Source: Desulfocapsa sp.
Lineage (GTDB): Bacteria; Desulfobacterota; Desulfobulbia; Desulfobulbales; Desulfocapsaceae
Assembly (NCBI GenBank): GCA_022712895.1
Contig: JAFLJS010000018.1
Coordinates: 1-56,565 of the forward strand
Length of the DNA: 56,565 nucleotides
Reading direction: 5' to 3'
Of the stretch, positions 32,673 to 40,011 are shown piece after piece; the first letter of the stretch is position 1; every line of letters begins with the position of its first letter. A program made the position numbers and the translations under genes. The notes under the pieces were generated by a model, which was not told the DNA's origin, searched no databases, and saw only the letters and a list, made by a program, of their open reading frames with translations.

Positions 32673-33049
32673 ATAAACTGCCTGCTCGCTCGTTTTATTG
32701 ACGCTTGGCAATTCCATTCCTGAAGGTATCAAACCGTTTCGTTTCCCTGGTCAGCTTTTGAGTATATGGTTGTAAATTCTATCTCCTATCCTACTAAAGT
32801 GGCAGTTTGTTTTTTGCAGAAAAGTAGTGTTTTTGTTTGCGTAATCCGCGCAAAAATTGCGAGAATAAAGAGTGGGCAGTACTGTTGTCTAGGAGATGGA
32901 GAGTTTTCACCCTAACTACGGGCATAAATACGACGCCATCAAACTTTATGAATGAAAAGAAGTGCGAAGAGCAGATTCAAACGCCTTTCAGTTTATGGAA
33001 AGGTTTGTGCCGACATTCTCAATTCGAATTTGCAGTAAAGGAATTTTCT
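32673..33049 (+). other. Intergenic leader region with the second duplicated block
   Basis: No full gene is supported here. The frame of the next gene is open back to 32837 but has no signal-peptide or family character before 33050. The region ends the Tad operon, holds the 50-base block at 32894-32943 and presumably the promoter of the DUF2207 gene. Confidence 0.6.
32894..32943 (+). repeat. 50-base duplicated block, copy 2, containing a 19-codon ORF
   Basis: 47/50 identical to 12195-12244. The ORF (32896-32955) reads MESFHPNYGHKYDAIKLYE and stops with TGA, 94 bases before the DUF2207 start. Identity begins two bases before the ATG and stops after the sixteenth codon. An AGGAG lies directly against the ATG, too close for a normal ribosome-binding site. 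Confidence 0.75.
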
Positions 33050-34972
33050 ATGCATCGTATGTGGTTTTGTTTACTCCTTGTTTTTTTACTCAGTCCTTCA
33101 GTGTCTTATGGAAGGTCGCTCTTCTGGCAGGATGTCACTGTTCAGGCAAATCTCGATGGTTCAGGGCGTCTGCATATTCGTGAGCAGCAGACCATCGTTT
33201 TTTCGGGAAAATGGAATGGTGGGGAACGTAAGTTTTTCCTGCGTCCGGGCCACAAAATGCAGTTTGAGTCTCTTTCCAGACTGTCGGACGATGGCCAGGA
33301 GGTTAAACTGACCCGCGGCTCTCTGGGGCTCGTTGATCGATGGAATCATAATGGGAAAACTTCGATTCGCTGGAGGTCACGTCTGCCCTCTGACCCACCA
33401 TTTAGCAATACTTCAATCAGTTACGTACTACGGTATAGTATAGGTAATATTCTTATAAAAAGTGACAATAGTTATCTGCTGAATCATGACTTTTGCTTTA
33501 CCGATCGTGCTGGAGTAGTGAAGAATTACAGTCTGAGCCTTACCTTCGATCCCGTCTGGAACAGTGAGCCTGTGAATATTGTTCATCGTAATATCCCTCC
33601 AGGGCAAGGTGCCATTTATAAGCAAACGCTCTTGTTTTCTGGTTTGACCGCCCCCGATGTGTATATTGCTCCCAAAGGTGTTTCGAGTCTGCCCGGACGA
33701 TCTGCTGTGACTCCTGCTCCACTCTGGCTTACCACGGCTATCTTCGCATTTCTTATTCTCTTTATTTTGTGGCGTGGAATGTTGTTTTTTCGCTGGGAAA
33801 AGCGTGTTAATCGATTTATCCCGCTTCCTGCAAATGAAGAGGTGACTCCTGATTGGCTGGAGCATGAAATTCTGTGTCATAAGCCGGAGGTGGTTGGTGC
33901 TACCTGGGACAAAACGACCTCAACACCGGAAGTTGCAGCAGTTCTGGCGCGACTTGTATTGGAAGGGAAGATGACGAGTAGGCTGACTCCCTATCGCTTG
34001 CCCTTTTTTGATATTGTCCTTCCTTTTGTTCCTGCAGAACTACATCTGGAGCTTCTTGTTGAGAGGGAATCCTTGCATGGGTATGAGTATAAATTGATAG
34101 AGGGACTGTTTGTGGATGAAAGCCACGTTACCAGTACCAAAAAAATACGGGAACATTACCGCAAAAGTCGTAAGTCATTCGATCCGGTGAGTAAGCTGAC
34201 AGCCCCCCTCAAGAGGCAGATGAAAAAACTCACAGCAGATGGTGTCAGCTTGCCGGGGCATAGTTGGCTGCCAACAGTTTTCCTGTCGACAATCGGTTTT
34301 TTTATACTTCTCATCAATGCATTTTACCACCAGGATGAATTTATTCCAGTCCAGGTGGTCGGTATGGTTTTTATCATTTTTTGCTGGGTTATAGCTGTAG
34401 TTAATGCCCTTAATTATCGACGCTCGGTGGTTTATCTTGGTTGGTTGCTGACCATGTTGTTTGTTGCGGTGTCACTGTTGTTAGCAGGTTTTGCCGTTCT
34501 TTTTCTTTTGCCTGTTTCTTCTCTTTTACTCGTTGGTTTCTTCTGTATGGCAGTCGCTGCTGCTAATAATGCTATTAACCTCGCCAGATCAGCAGAAAGC
34601 AAGGAAGGTGTGGCATTTAGGCGCAGGCTAGCTGCTGCCCGTAACTATTTTATCACTGAATTGCAAGGGGAACAGCCAGCAATAAAAGATGAATGGTTTC
34701 CGTATTTGCTGGCTTTTGGCCTTGGGTCAAATGTGGATCACTGGTTTCATCGTTTTGATATGGGCTCGACATCTGCGCATTCTGGAGCTGGGCCGACAGG
34801 AACGTCTGCTTCAACTGGGAGTGGAGCCTTCACGGGTGGTGGCGGATCTTTTGGTGGTGCAGGTTCTTCAGGTTCCTGGAATGCTGCTGTGGGCTCATTT
34901 GCCAGTAGTAGCAGTAGCTCCTCGTCTGGCGGTGGCGGTTCAAGTGGAGGTGGCGGAGGCGGTGGCTGGTAA
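33050..34972 (+). CDS. DUF2207 membrane protein with Gly/Ser tail
   Basis: 640 residues from the ATG at 33050, chosen because it gives a signal peptide (FCLLLVFLLSPSVSYG) and follows an AAAGGA site. The extracytoplasmic DUF2207 domain (TVQANLDGSGRLHIREQQTIVFSG, FSNTSISYVLRYSI) is followed by a TM near 235-255, a cytoplasmic segment, paired TMs at about 415-500 and a tail rich in Gly and Ser ending GGGGGGGW, the usual end of this family. The function is unknown. It is not obviously part of the Tad system though it follows it. Confidence 0.85.
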   Translation: MHRMWFCLLLVFLLSPSVSYGRSLFWQDVTVQANLDGSGRLHIREQQTIVFSGKWNGGERKFFLRPGHKMQFESLSRLSDDGQEVKLTRGSLGLVDRWNHNGKTSIRWRSRLPSDPPFSNTSISYVLRYSIGNILIKSDNSYLLNHDFCFTDRAGVVKNYSLSLTFDPVWNSEPVNIVHRNIPPGQGAIYKQTLLFSGLTAPDVYIAPKGVSSLPGRSAVTPAPLWLTTAIFAFLILFILWRGMLFFRWEKRVNRFIPLPANEEVTPDWLEHEILCHKPEVVGATWDKTTSTPEVAAVLARLVLEGKMTSRLTPYRLPFFDIVLPFVPAELHLELLVERESLHGYEYKLIEGLFVDESHVTSTKKIREHYRKSRKSFDPVSKLTAPLKRQMKKLTADGVSLPGHSWLPTVFLSTIGFFILLINAFYHQDEFIPVQVVGMVFIIFCWVIAVVNALNYRRSVVYLGWLLTMLFVAVSLLLAGFAVLFLLPVSSLLLVGFFCMAVAAANNAINLARSAESKEGVAFRRRLAAARNYFITELQGEQPAIKDEWFPYLLAFGLGSNVDHWFHRFDMGSTSAHSGAGPTGTSASTGSGAFTGGGGSFGGAGSSGSWNAAVGSFASSSSSSSSGGGGSSGGGGGGGW

Positions 34973-35311
34973 TGACATTATCCCGATTACACAGATAAAA
35001 AAAATGGGTGAGATCAGTATAACTCCAATTAAACCCTGTCCAGTGTGGCCCGTTGATATCTGCATATAACTTTCGTAAATAAAGAGAGCAAAAAAGGACC
35101 ATGAAAAGTAGAGCATCGATATTCTTGCCCGGTTTTTCAGTAAAAACAGTGGAACCGTTATAAGCAACATAAAGAGCCCGCAGAGACTGTAGAGCAAGCA
35201 TGAGTAAAAATCACTGCAACCGTTTTCAGTGGGAAAGAAGAAAAACAGTGCGTAGGCTCCTGTGGTTCCCGTCAACACTGAATAAGATTTTATAATCAGA
35301 GCTCTTGTCAT
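34940..35311 (-). CDS. Small four-TM membrane protein, unknown
   Basis: 123 residues with about four hydrophobic helices (TGAYALFFFF, CLLYSLCGLFMLLITVPLFLL, MLYFSWSFFALFIY, GLIGVILISPIFFICVIGIM). It is not recognised. The ATG at 35311 is 27 bases after the MazG-like gene's stop on the same strand, so it could be its operon partner. Its last 33 bases overlap the Gly-rich end of the opposing gene, which weakens the case slightly, though the hydrophobic pattern speaks for a real gene. Confidence 0.55.
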   Translation of the reverse strand: MTRALIIKSYSVLTGTTGAYALFFFFPTENGCSDFYSCLLYSLCGLFMLLITVPLFLLKNRARISMLYFSWSFFALFIYESYMQISTGHTGQGLIGVILISPIFFICVIGIMSLPATASATST

Positions 35312-35338
35312 TGAGTACCTAACTCCCTAAAAATTAAC

Positions 35339-35644
35339 CTATTTGTCGGCTGGATATTTGACTGCATTTAATTTCATTTTATCTTTGGCGCAGGTTAGCG
35401 GGTCAAGGTCGAATTTGTCTGCCAGCATGCTAAGGTAGATCATCACGTCACCCACCTCTTCTGCGATATGTTTTCTGGTTGTAGTATCCACCTGGAGGCT
35501 GTCTGCCGTCTCCAGCCATTGGAAAATTTCAACCAGTTCTGCGGTCTCCACACTTAAGGCCATAGCCAGATTTTTGGGGCTGTGGTATCTGATCCAGTTT
35601 CGCTCCTTGGCGAAATTACGCAGGTCTGAAATAAGTTTTTCCAT
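35339..35644 (-). CDS. MazG-like nucleotide pyrophosphohydrolase
   Basis: 101 residues. HSPKNLAMALSVETAELVEIFQW and KHIAEEVGDVMIYLSMLADK give the four-helix MazG/dCTPase pattern with the metal-binding ExxE...ExxD residues. It resembles RS21-C6/dCTP pyrophosphatase-type house-cleaning enzymes that hydrolyse non-canonical or excess dNTPs to NMP and pyrophosphate. It is divergent from prc across 186 bases. Confidence 0.88.
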   Translation of the reverse strand: MEKLISDLRNFAKERNWIRYHSPKNLAMALSVETAELVEIFQWLETADSLQVDTTTRKHIAEEVGDVMIYLSMLADKFDLDPLTCAKDKMKLNAVKYPADK

Positions 35645-35768
35645 GATTTCCCTGATTCTATTGGTATTTATCGCTAATTTCTGGTAATTCTTCTCGAAAT
35701 GTGCATAATAAAATACCAGTGTAACACTAACATCGAATATCCTACAACGGTTAGTAACACCACTGATA

Positions 35769-35782
35769 ATCGGTGAACCGAT
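35769..35782. promoter_or_regulatory. 14-bp palindrome upstream of prc
   Basis: ATCGGT-GA-ACCGAT, perfect 6-bp arms, 49 bases before the prc start in the divergent gap with the MazG-like gene. A candidate operator; no matching regulator is known to me. Confidence 0.4.
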
Positions 35783-35830
35783 ACAGATACCTTGAATAAT
35801 ATTTCCTTCTTCACGCCATAAGAGGCATAG

Positions 35831-37933
35831 ATGAATACTTTTCGTAATAGTCTTTTACCAGTAGCGTTATTTCTTTCTCTGCTTGTCGCTCCACTCGCTT
35901 TAGCAAAAACAGATGTCTCGGAAATTGACAGTTCCCGAAATAAACTGATAGGTTATATGCTCAGTAAGCAGCTTCCGGTGATGCATTTTTCCGATAAAGT
36001 GATGAACGATGATCTAGCTTTTGCCGCTTTTGACCTCTATCTCAAACAACTCGATTATCAGAAGCGTTTTCTGTTGCAGAGTGATGTGGATAAACTGTCG
36101 ATTATAGCCCCTGCCATTGATAATAATCTGCTGAAGGGAGATATTGTACTTCCCGATGTGGGCTATGAGATACTCACTGGGCGTCTAAAAGAGACGAAAA
36201 AGATGAGTGAAGAGCTGCTAAGGGCAGGGTTTGATTATAACCGGGATGAGGGGTACGAGACGGACTCGGACAAATTGAAATATGCCATAACCATGTCCGA
36301 TCTTCGGGAACGCTGGAGGAAGTTGTTGAAGGCCCAGATCATATCCCGATTCCTCGATCTTAGTGAAGAACAGGAAAAGGGTACGGCTGAGGAAAAAAAG
36401 GATGAGAAGGAGTTGTGGAAAGAGGCGGAAGAAAAAATTGTTAAACGCAATCTGAATTTTTTCAACCGCATGGATCAGGAAACCCAACAAGATCATTATG
36501 ATCGCTTTTTCAATGCTATCACCCGTGCCTTTGATCCCCATACCAACTATATGCCTCCCGCAAACAAGGAGGATTTTGATATTCATATGCGTGGTAGCCT
36601 TGAAGGAATCGGAGCATTGCTGCGTGAGGAAGATGGATATATCAAGGTAGTGCGTATTATTCCAGGTTCAGCGTCAGCCCGGCAGGGATTGTTGCAGGCA
36701 GAAGATATCATACTTCGTGTTGGACAGGGTGATGAAGAACCCGTGGAAATCACCGATATGCGCCTTCGTGATGCCGTGAGGCTTATCCGTGGTCCCAAAG
36801 GATCAGTGGTACGTTTAACCGTTAAGAAACCAGATGCCACCAAGGTAGTCATCCCCATTCAGCGTGATGTGGTGCAGATTGAAGAAACCTTTGTGAAGTC
36901 CACTCTTCTCAGCAGTCCGGATGGAACAAAGGTCGGATACGTGCTGATCCCCAGCTTTTATCGTGATTTTGAGAAAACCCGAAATGGATCCGGTGCCAGA
37001 AACTCCACCGACGATACCCGTAAAGAGATAGAGAAACTTAAAAAAGAAAGAATCTCCGGTCTGATCCTCGATCTTCGAAATAATGGTGGAGGGTCACTTA
37101 TGGATGCCGTAGACACTTCAGGGCTCTTTATGAAGACTGGTCCCATTGTTCAGGTAAAAAACAGTTATGGCAATAGGCGGGTGTTGAGTGATGATGATCC
37201 TTCCGTCAGCTGGGATGGTCCTCTACTGGTTCTGGTCAACCAGTTCTCGGCTTCCGCGTCAGAAATTCTGGCCGCTGCTTTACAGGATTATGGTCGAGCT
37301 GTAATTGTGGGTGGTGCTCATACCCATGGCAAGGGGACGGTGCAGACTCTTATCGATATGAACGAGAATATACCTCTGCTCCATCTCAAGAAATATGATG
37401 ATCTTGGTGCCTTGAAAGTCACCATTCAGAAATTCTATCGTGTTAATGGTGGTTCCACACAGTACAAGGGCGTGGAACCAGACATTGTCCTCCCCAGTCT
37501 CTTTCAGCATTTGGAATCTGGTGAACAGTACCTGGATAACTCCCTTCCCTGGGATCAGGTAGATCCTGTACCTTTTAGCCGTTATGCTCCCAATAGTTAT
37601 GATTTGGAATCTCTGCGTGAAAAATCAGCGAAACGGGTGAAAGGAAACGACGGCCTACAGGTGATTGCTGATGAAGCTGAAAAAGCAACTGAGCGCTCGC
37701 AGCAGACTTCTATTTCTTTGAAACTTTCAGATATGAAAGTCAAGCGGGACGAGGCTGAGATCGCCAGGAATAAAATCGGTGCCCACTATATGAAGTATCG
37801 CCAGGAGAAAGACAGTGATAAGGGCGAAGGGGCTGATAAGGGACCTAATGGTGACAAAGATAAATGGAAAGAGGAAATTAAAGAAGATCCTTATATCCGT
37901 GAATCTTTGCTGATTCTCGAGGATATGCGTTAG
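35831..37933 (+). CDS. prc: Tail-specific (C-terminal processing) protease Prc
   Basis: 700 residues, close to E. coli Prc (682). A signal peptide (LLPVALFLSLLVAPLALA) exports it to the periplasm. A helical N-terminal domain (about 30-230) is followed by a PDZ domain (GIGALLREEDGYIKVVRIIPGSASARQGLLQAEDIILRV), then the S41 core: GLILDLRNNGGGSLMDAVDTSGLF, catalytic Ser in NQFSASASE and Lys about 25 residues later in HGKGTVQ. The C-terminal part is DUF3340-like. Prc degrades or trims periplasmic proteins by their C-termini and controls peptidoglycan hydrolases in E. coli. AGAGG precedes the ATG. Confidence 0.93.
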   Translation: MNTFRNSLLPVALFLSLLVAPLALAKTDVSEIDSSRNKLIGYMLSKQLPVMHFSDKVMNDDLAFAAFDLYLKQLDYQKRFLLQSDVDKLSIIAPAIDNNLLKGDIVLPDVGYEILTGRLKETKKMSEELLRAGFDYNRDEGYETDSDKLKYAITMSDLRERWRKLLKAQIISRFLDLSEEQEKGTAEEKKDEKELWKEAEEKIVKRNLNFFNRMDQETQQDHYDRFFNAITRAFDPHTNYMPPANKEDFDIHMRGSLEGIGALLREEDGYIKVVRIIPGSASARQGLLQAEDIILRVGQGDEEPVEITDMRLRDAVRLIRGPKGSVVRLTVKKPDATKVVIPIQRDVVQIEETFVKSTLLSSPDGTKVGYVLIPSFYRDFEKTRNGSGARNSTDDTRKEIEKLKKERISGLILDLRNNGGGSLMDAVDTSGLFMKTGPIVQVKNSYGNRRVLSDDDPSVSWDGPLLVLVNQFSASASEILAAALQDYGRAVIVGGAHTHGKGTVQTLIDMNENIPLLHLKKYDDLGALKVTIQKFYRVNGGSTQYKGVEPDIVLPSLFQHLESGEQYLDNSLPWDQVDPVPFSRYAPNSYDLESLREKSAKRVKGNDGLQVIADEAEKATERSQQTSISLKLSDMKVKRDEAEIARNKIGAHYMKYRQEKDSDKGEGADKGPNGDKDKWKEEIKEDPYIRESLLILEDMR

Positions 37934-37954
37934 CGCAAACAACTGAAAAACAGA

Positions 37955-38007
37955 CAGGAAATGCCGGCTAGTAAAGGTACAGATATTCAGCAATCCGACA
38001 TTTCCTG
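37955..38007 (+). terminator. Long-loop inverted repeat after prc
   Basis: CAGGAAATGCCGG (37955-37967) pairs with CCGACATTTCCTG (37995-38007) at 12 of 13 positions, with a 27-base loop. T-rich sequence follows about 20 bases later. A probable terminator or 3' hairpin of prc. Confidence 0.45.
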
Positions 38008-38162
38008 GTTGGCATTTATTCTTCTTTTCGGTCTTTTGTTTTTCCCTTGAGACTTCTCCATTCCTTCCCATCTGTGACTGCAATTCGTAATTTAATTCTC
38101 CGTCCCAATCTATTTCAAAAATTTCTTGATTAACAGGTCAAATGATGCTAAGTCTCCAGCCT

Positions 38163-38178
38163 ATGAATGGTCATTCAT
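38163..38178. promoter_or_regulatory. TetR-operator-like palindrome upstream of the Dsr operon
   Basis: ATGAATG-GT-CATTCAT, perfect 7-bp arms. TGAATG...CATTCA half-sites are typical of several TetR-family operators. It lies 90 bases before the RsbRD-N gene start, in the expected control region. No TetR gene is in the window. Confidence 0.4.
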
Positions 38179-38218
38179 TCAATCTGGGTTTGTTGTGGAA
38201 AGACGTGGTACCCCGGTT

Positions 38219-38239
38219 GTTACATGAATATTTTGTAAC
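38219..38239. promoter_or_regulatory. Inverted repeat GTTACA-N9-TGTAAC near the Dsr operon promoter
   Basis: Six-base arms (38219-38224 and 38234-38239) lie 29 bases before the RsbRD-N gene start, where an activator or repressor would act. The spacing does not fit the FNR or CRP consensus. Confidence 0.3.
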
Positions 38240-38268
38240 CATATAGTTTATTGGGAATTGAGGATTAA

Positions 38269-38811
38269 ATGGATCTTGATCTTGCAGAAGCATTTCGTAA
38301 TTACGAAGATAAAATAGTTAATAAGTGGGTCGATTATACCCTGTCGTCCTATAAGTCGTCTGTATTCTTTAAGAAATCTCCCGACAAGTTTTCTAACCCT
38401 GTCGGTGGAAACACCCGGGAGGCTTTGTCGGCCCTTTTTAAACTCCTGGCGAAAAATGCAGACCCGACAGAATTTGCTGCACCCTTAGAACAGATTATGC
38501 GAATTCGTTCCATTCAGGAGTTCACTGCTTCTGAGGCAGCGGGACCTGTTTTTGCTGTAAAACATATCACCCGCGCATTGTTTGAAAAAGATTCGGAACG
38601 TAAACATCTGATCAGTGAACTCTATGATTTTGAATTTGCCGTAGATTTAGCTGCCCTGCAGGCATTTGATTTGTACATGCAGTGCCGTGAGCAGTTGTAT
38701 CTGGTTCGTATCAAAGAGATCAAAACAGGGACGTACATTCTTACAGACAGCAGGTGTCCGTCAAACTTGCTGAAAAAAGATACTGGTACTCCGGCCAATT
38801 TTCCAGTTTAG
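38269..38811 (+). CDS. RsbRD N-terminal domain protein preceding dsrM
   Basis: 180 residues, helical, of the RsbRD_N type: AEAFRNYEDKIVNKWVDYTLSSY, NPVGGNTREALSALFKLL and FAVKHITRALFEKD. In stressosome RsbR proteins this non-haem globin-like fold senses signals; here it stands alone without the STAS domain. Such a gene is commonly found directly before dsrMKJOP in sulfate reducers, so it may tune expression or activity of the complex, which is inference. GAGGA precedes the ATG. A 129-base gap with a weak hairpin and T-run (38830-38862) separates it from dsrM, possibly a partial terminator. Confidence 0.82.
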   Translation: MDLDLAEAFRNYEDKIVNKWVDYTLSSYKSSVFFKKSPDKFSNPVGGNTREALSALFKLLAKNADPTEFAAPLEQIMRIRSIQEFTASEAAGPVFAVKHITRALFEKDSERKHLISELYDFEFAVDLAALQAFDLYMQCREQLYLVRIKEIKTGTYILTDSRCPSNLLKKDTGTPANFPV

Positions 38812-38940
38812 CAGAAAGTAAACACGGAGATTGGTGGAGAGCCAATAAGGTTGTTTTTTTTATTTAACAGGTTCTTTATTGGGAGAGGGGAGTTTCCCGG
38901 TAGAATCTAAACAGTTCAATTTGAAGCGAGGTTAGAAGAA

Positions 38941-39972
38941 ATGAAGTATGCCTTCTCATTCCTGGCAGTCTTAGCGCTGGTTTTGATTGCGTGGCTGGGA
39001 TCCCAAATACCGGGTATGCAGTACCTGTTCGGTGTGGCGATTCCATATCTGGCGATCATGATCTTTCTGGGTGGCTTTGTATACAGAGTCGTGCAATGGG
39101 CTAAATCGCCCGTTCCGTTTTCCATTCCAACCACTTGTGGTCAGGGGAAATCACTGGATTTCATTAAACAGGATAAGCTAGACTGTCCGACCAAGACATC
39201 GGAAGTTGTCGCCAGAATGTTTCTGGAGATTTTTGCTTTCAGGTCACTGTTTCGGAATACCAAGTCCGAACTCCACGAAGGACCAAAGATCACCCACGAG
39301 TCATCAAGATGGCTGTGGATTGCTGCTCTGCTCTTTCATTACTCTTTTCTGGTGATTGCGATCAGGCATATGCGTCTGTTCTTGAATCCTGTCCCAGAAT
39401 GGTTGCAGTTTCTGGATTTTTTGGATTCCGGAGCCATGCTGCAGATTGGATCACCACTCCTTTATGCCTCAAGTCTCGGACTTCTCGGTGGCGTGGCATT
39501 TCTCTTTGGACGTCGTCTGGTGAATCGCAATGTACGTTACATTTCCCTTGCCAACGATTACTTTCCACTCTTTTTGATCTTCGCTATCGCGGTTACCGGA
39601 ATGCTTATGCGTTACATTCTCCGTACCGATATTGATATCATTAGTATTAAAGAGTTGCTGGTTGGTTTGGTGACATTGTCGCCTGTGATCAATGTGAAAA
39701 TCGGTTCCATTTTCTACATCCATGTTTTTCTGGTCTCCGCTCTTCTTGTGTATTTTCCATTCTCCAAGTTGATGCATGCGGGCGGCGTATTTATGAGCCC
39801 CACTAGAAATATGGCTAATGACAGTCGTGAAAAACGACATATCAATCCATGGAATGATCCTACCATCAAGCCTCACTCCTATGCTGGATATGAGGATGAT
39901 TTTAGAGAATTTATGGTTGAAGCTGGTCTCCCGGTTGAAAAAGAGTTACCTCCCAAGAAAGACGAGGAATAA
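38941..39972 (+). CDS. dsrM: DsrM, cytochrome b subunit of the DsrMKJOP complex
   Basis: 343 residues. NarI-like integral membrane protein: helices at about 5-25, 35-55, 120-145, 170-190, 215-235 and 255-280, with several conserved His (LLFHYSFLVIAIRHMRLF, YIHVFLVSALLVYFPFSKLMHAGG) that would bind b haems. The C-terminus is cytoplasmic. DsrM exchanges electrons between menaquinol and DsrK, which passes them to the DsrC trisulfide during dissimilatory sulfite reduction. It is the first gene of five in the order M-K-J-O-P and is 39 bases before dsrK. Confidence 0.93.
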   Translation: MKYAFSFLAVLALVLIAWLGSQIPGMQYLFGVAIPYLAIMIFLGGFVYRVVQWAKSPVPFSIPTTCGQGKSLDFIKQDKLDCPTKTSEVVARMFLEIFAFRSLFRNTKSELHEGPKITHESSRWLWIAALLFHYSFLVIAIRHMRLFLNPVPEWLQFLDFLDSGAMLQIGSPLLYASSLGLLGGVAFLFGRRLVNRNVRYISLANDYFPLFLIFAIAVTGMLMRYILRTDIDIISIKELLVGLVTLSPVINVKIGSIFYIHVFLVSALLVYFPFSKLMHAGGVFMSPTRNMANDSREKRHINPWNDPTIKPHSYAGYEDDFREFMVEAGLPVEKELPPKKDEE

Positions 39973-40011
39973 CGGGATCTGCCACCAAACAATTATAAGG
40001 ATAATAGAATA

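Larger units (their letters stand above)
37934..38268 (+). other. Intergenic region between prc and the Dsr operon
   Basis: 335 bases without a gene. It holds an imperfect inverted repeat after prc (37955-38007), a 16-base palindrome (38163-38178), a second short inverted repeat GTTACA/TGTAAC (38219-38239), and presumably the promoter for the RsbRD-N gene and dsr genes. Confidence 0.6.

Noticed and set aside
32837-33049. N-terminal extension of the DUF2207 gene
   Set aside because: The frame is open but the extension lacks a signal or domain, crosses the duplicated block in a different frame, and the ATG at 33050 gives a clean signal peptide with a ribosome-binding site.
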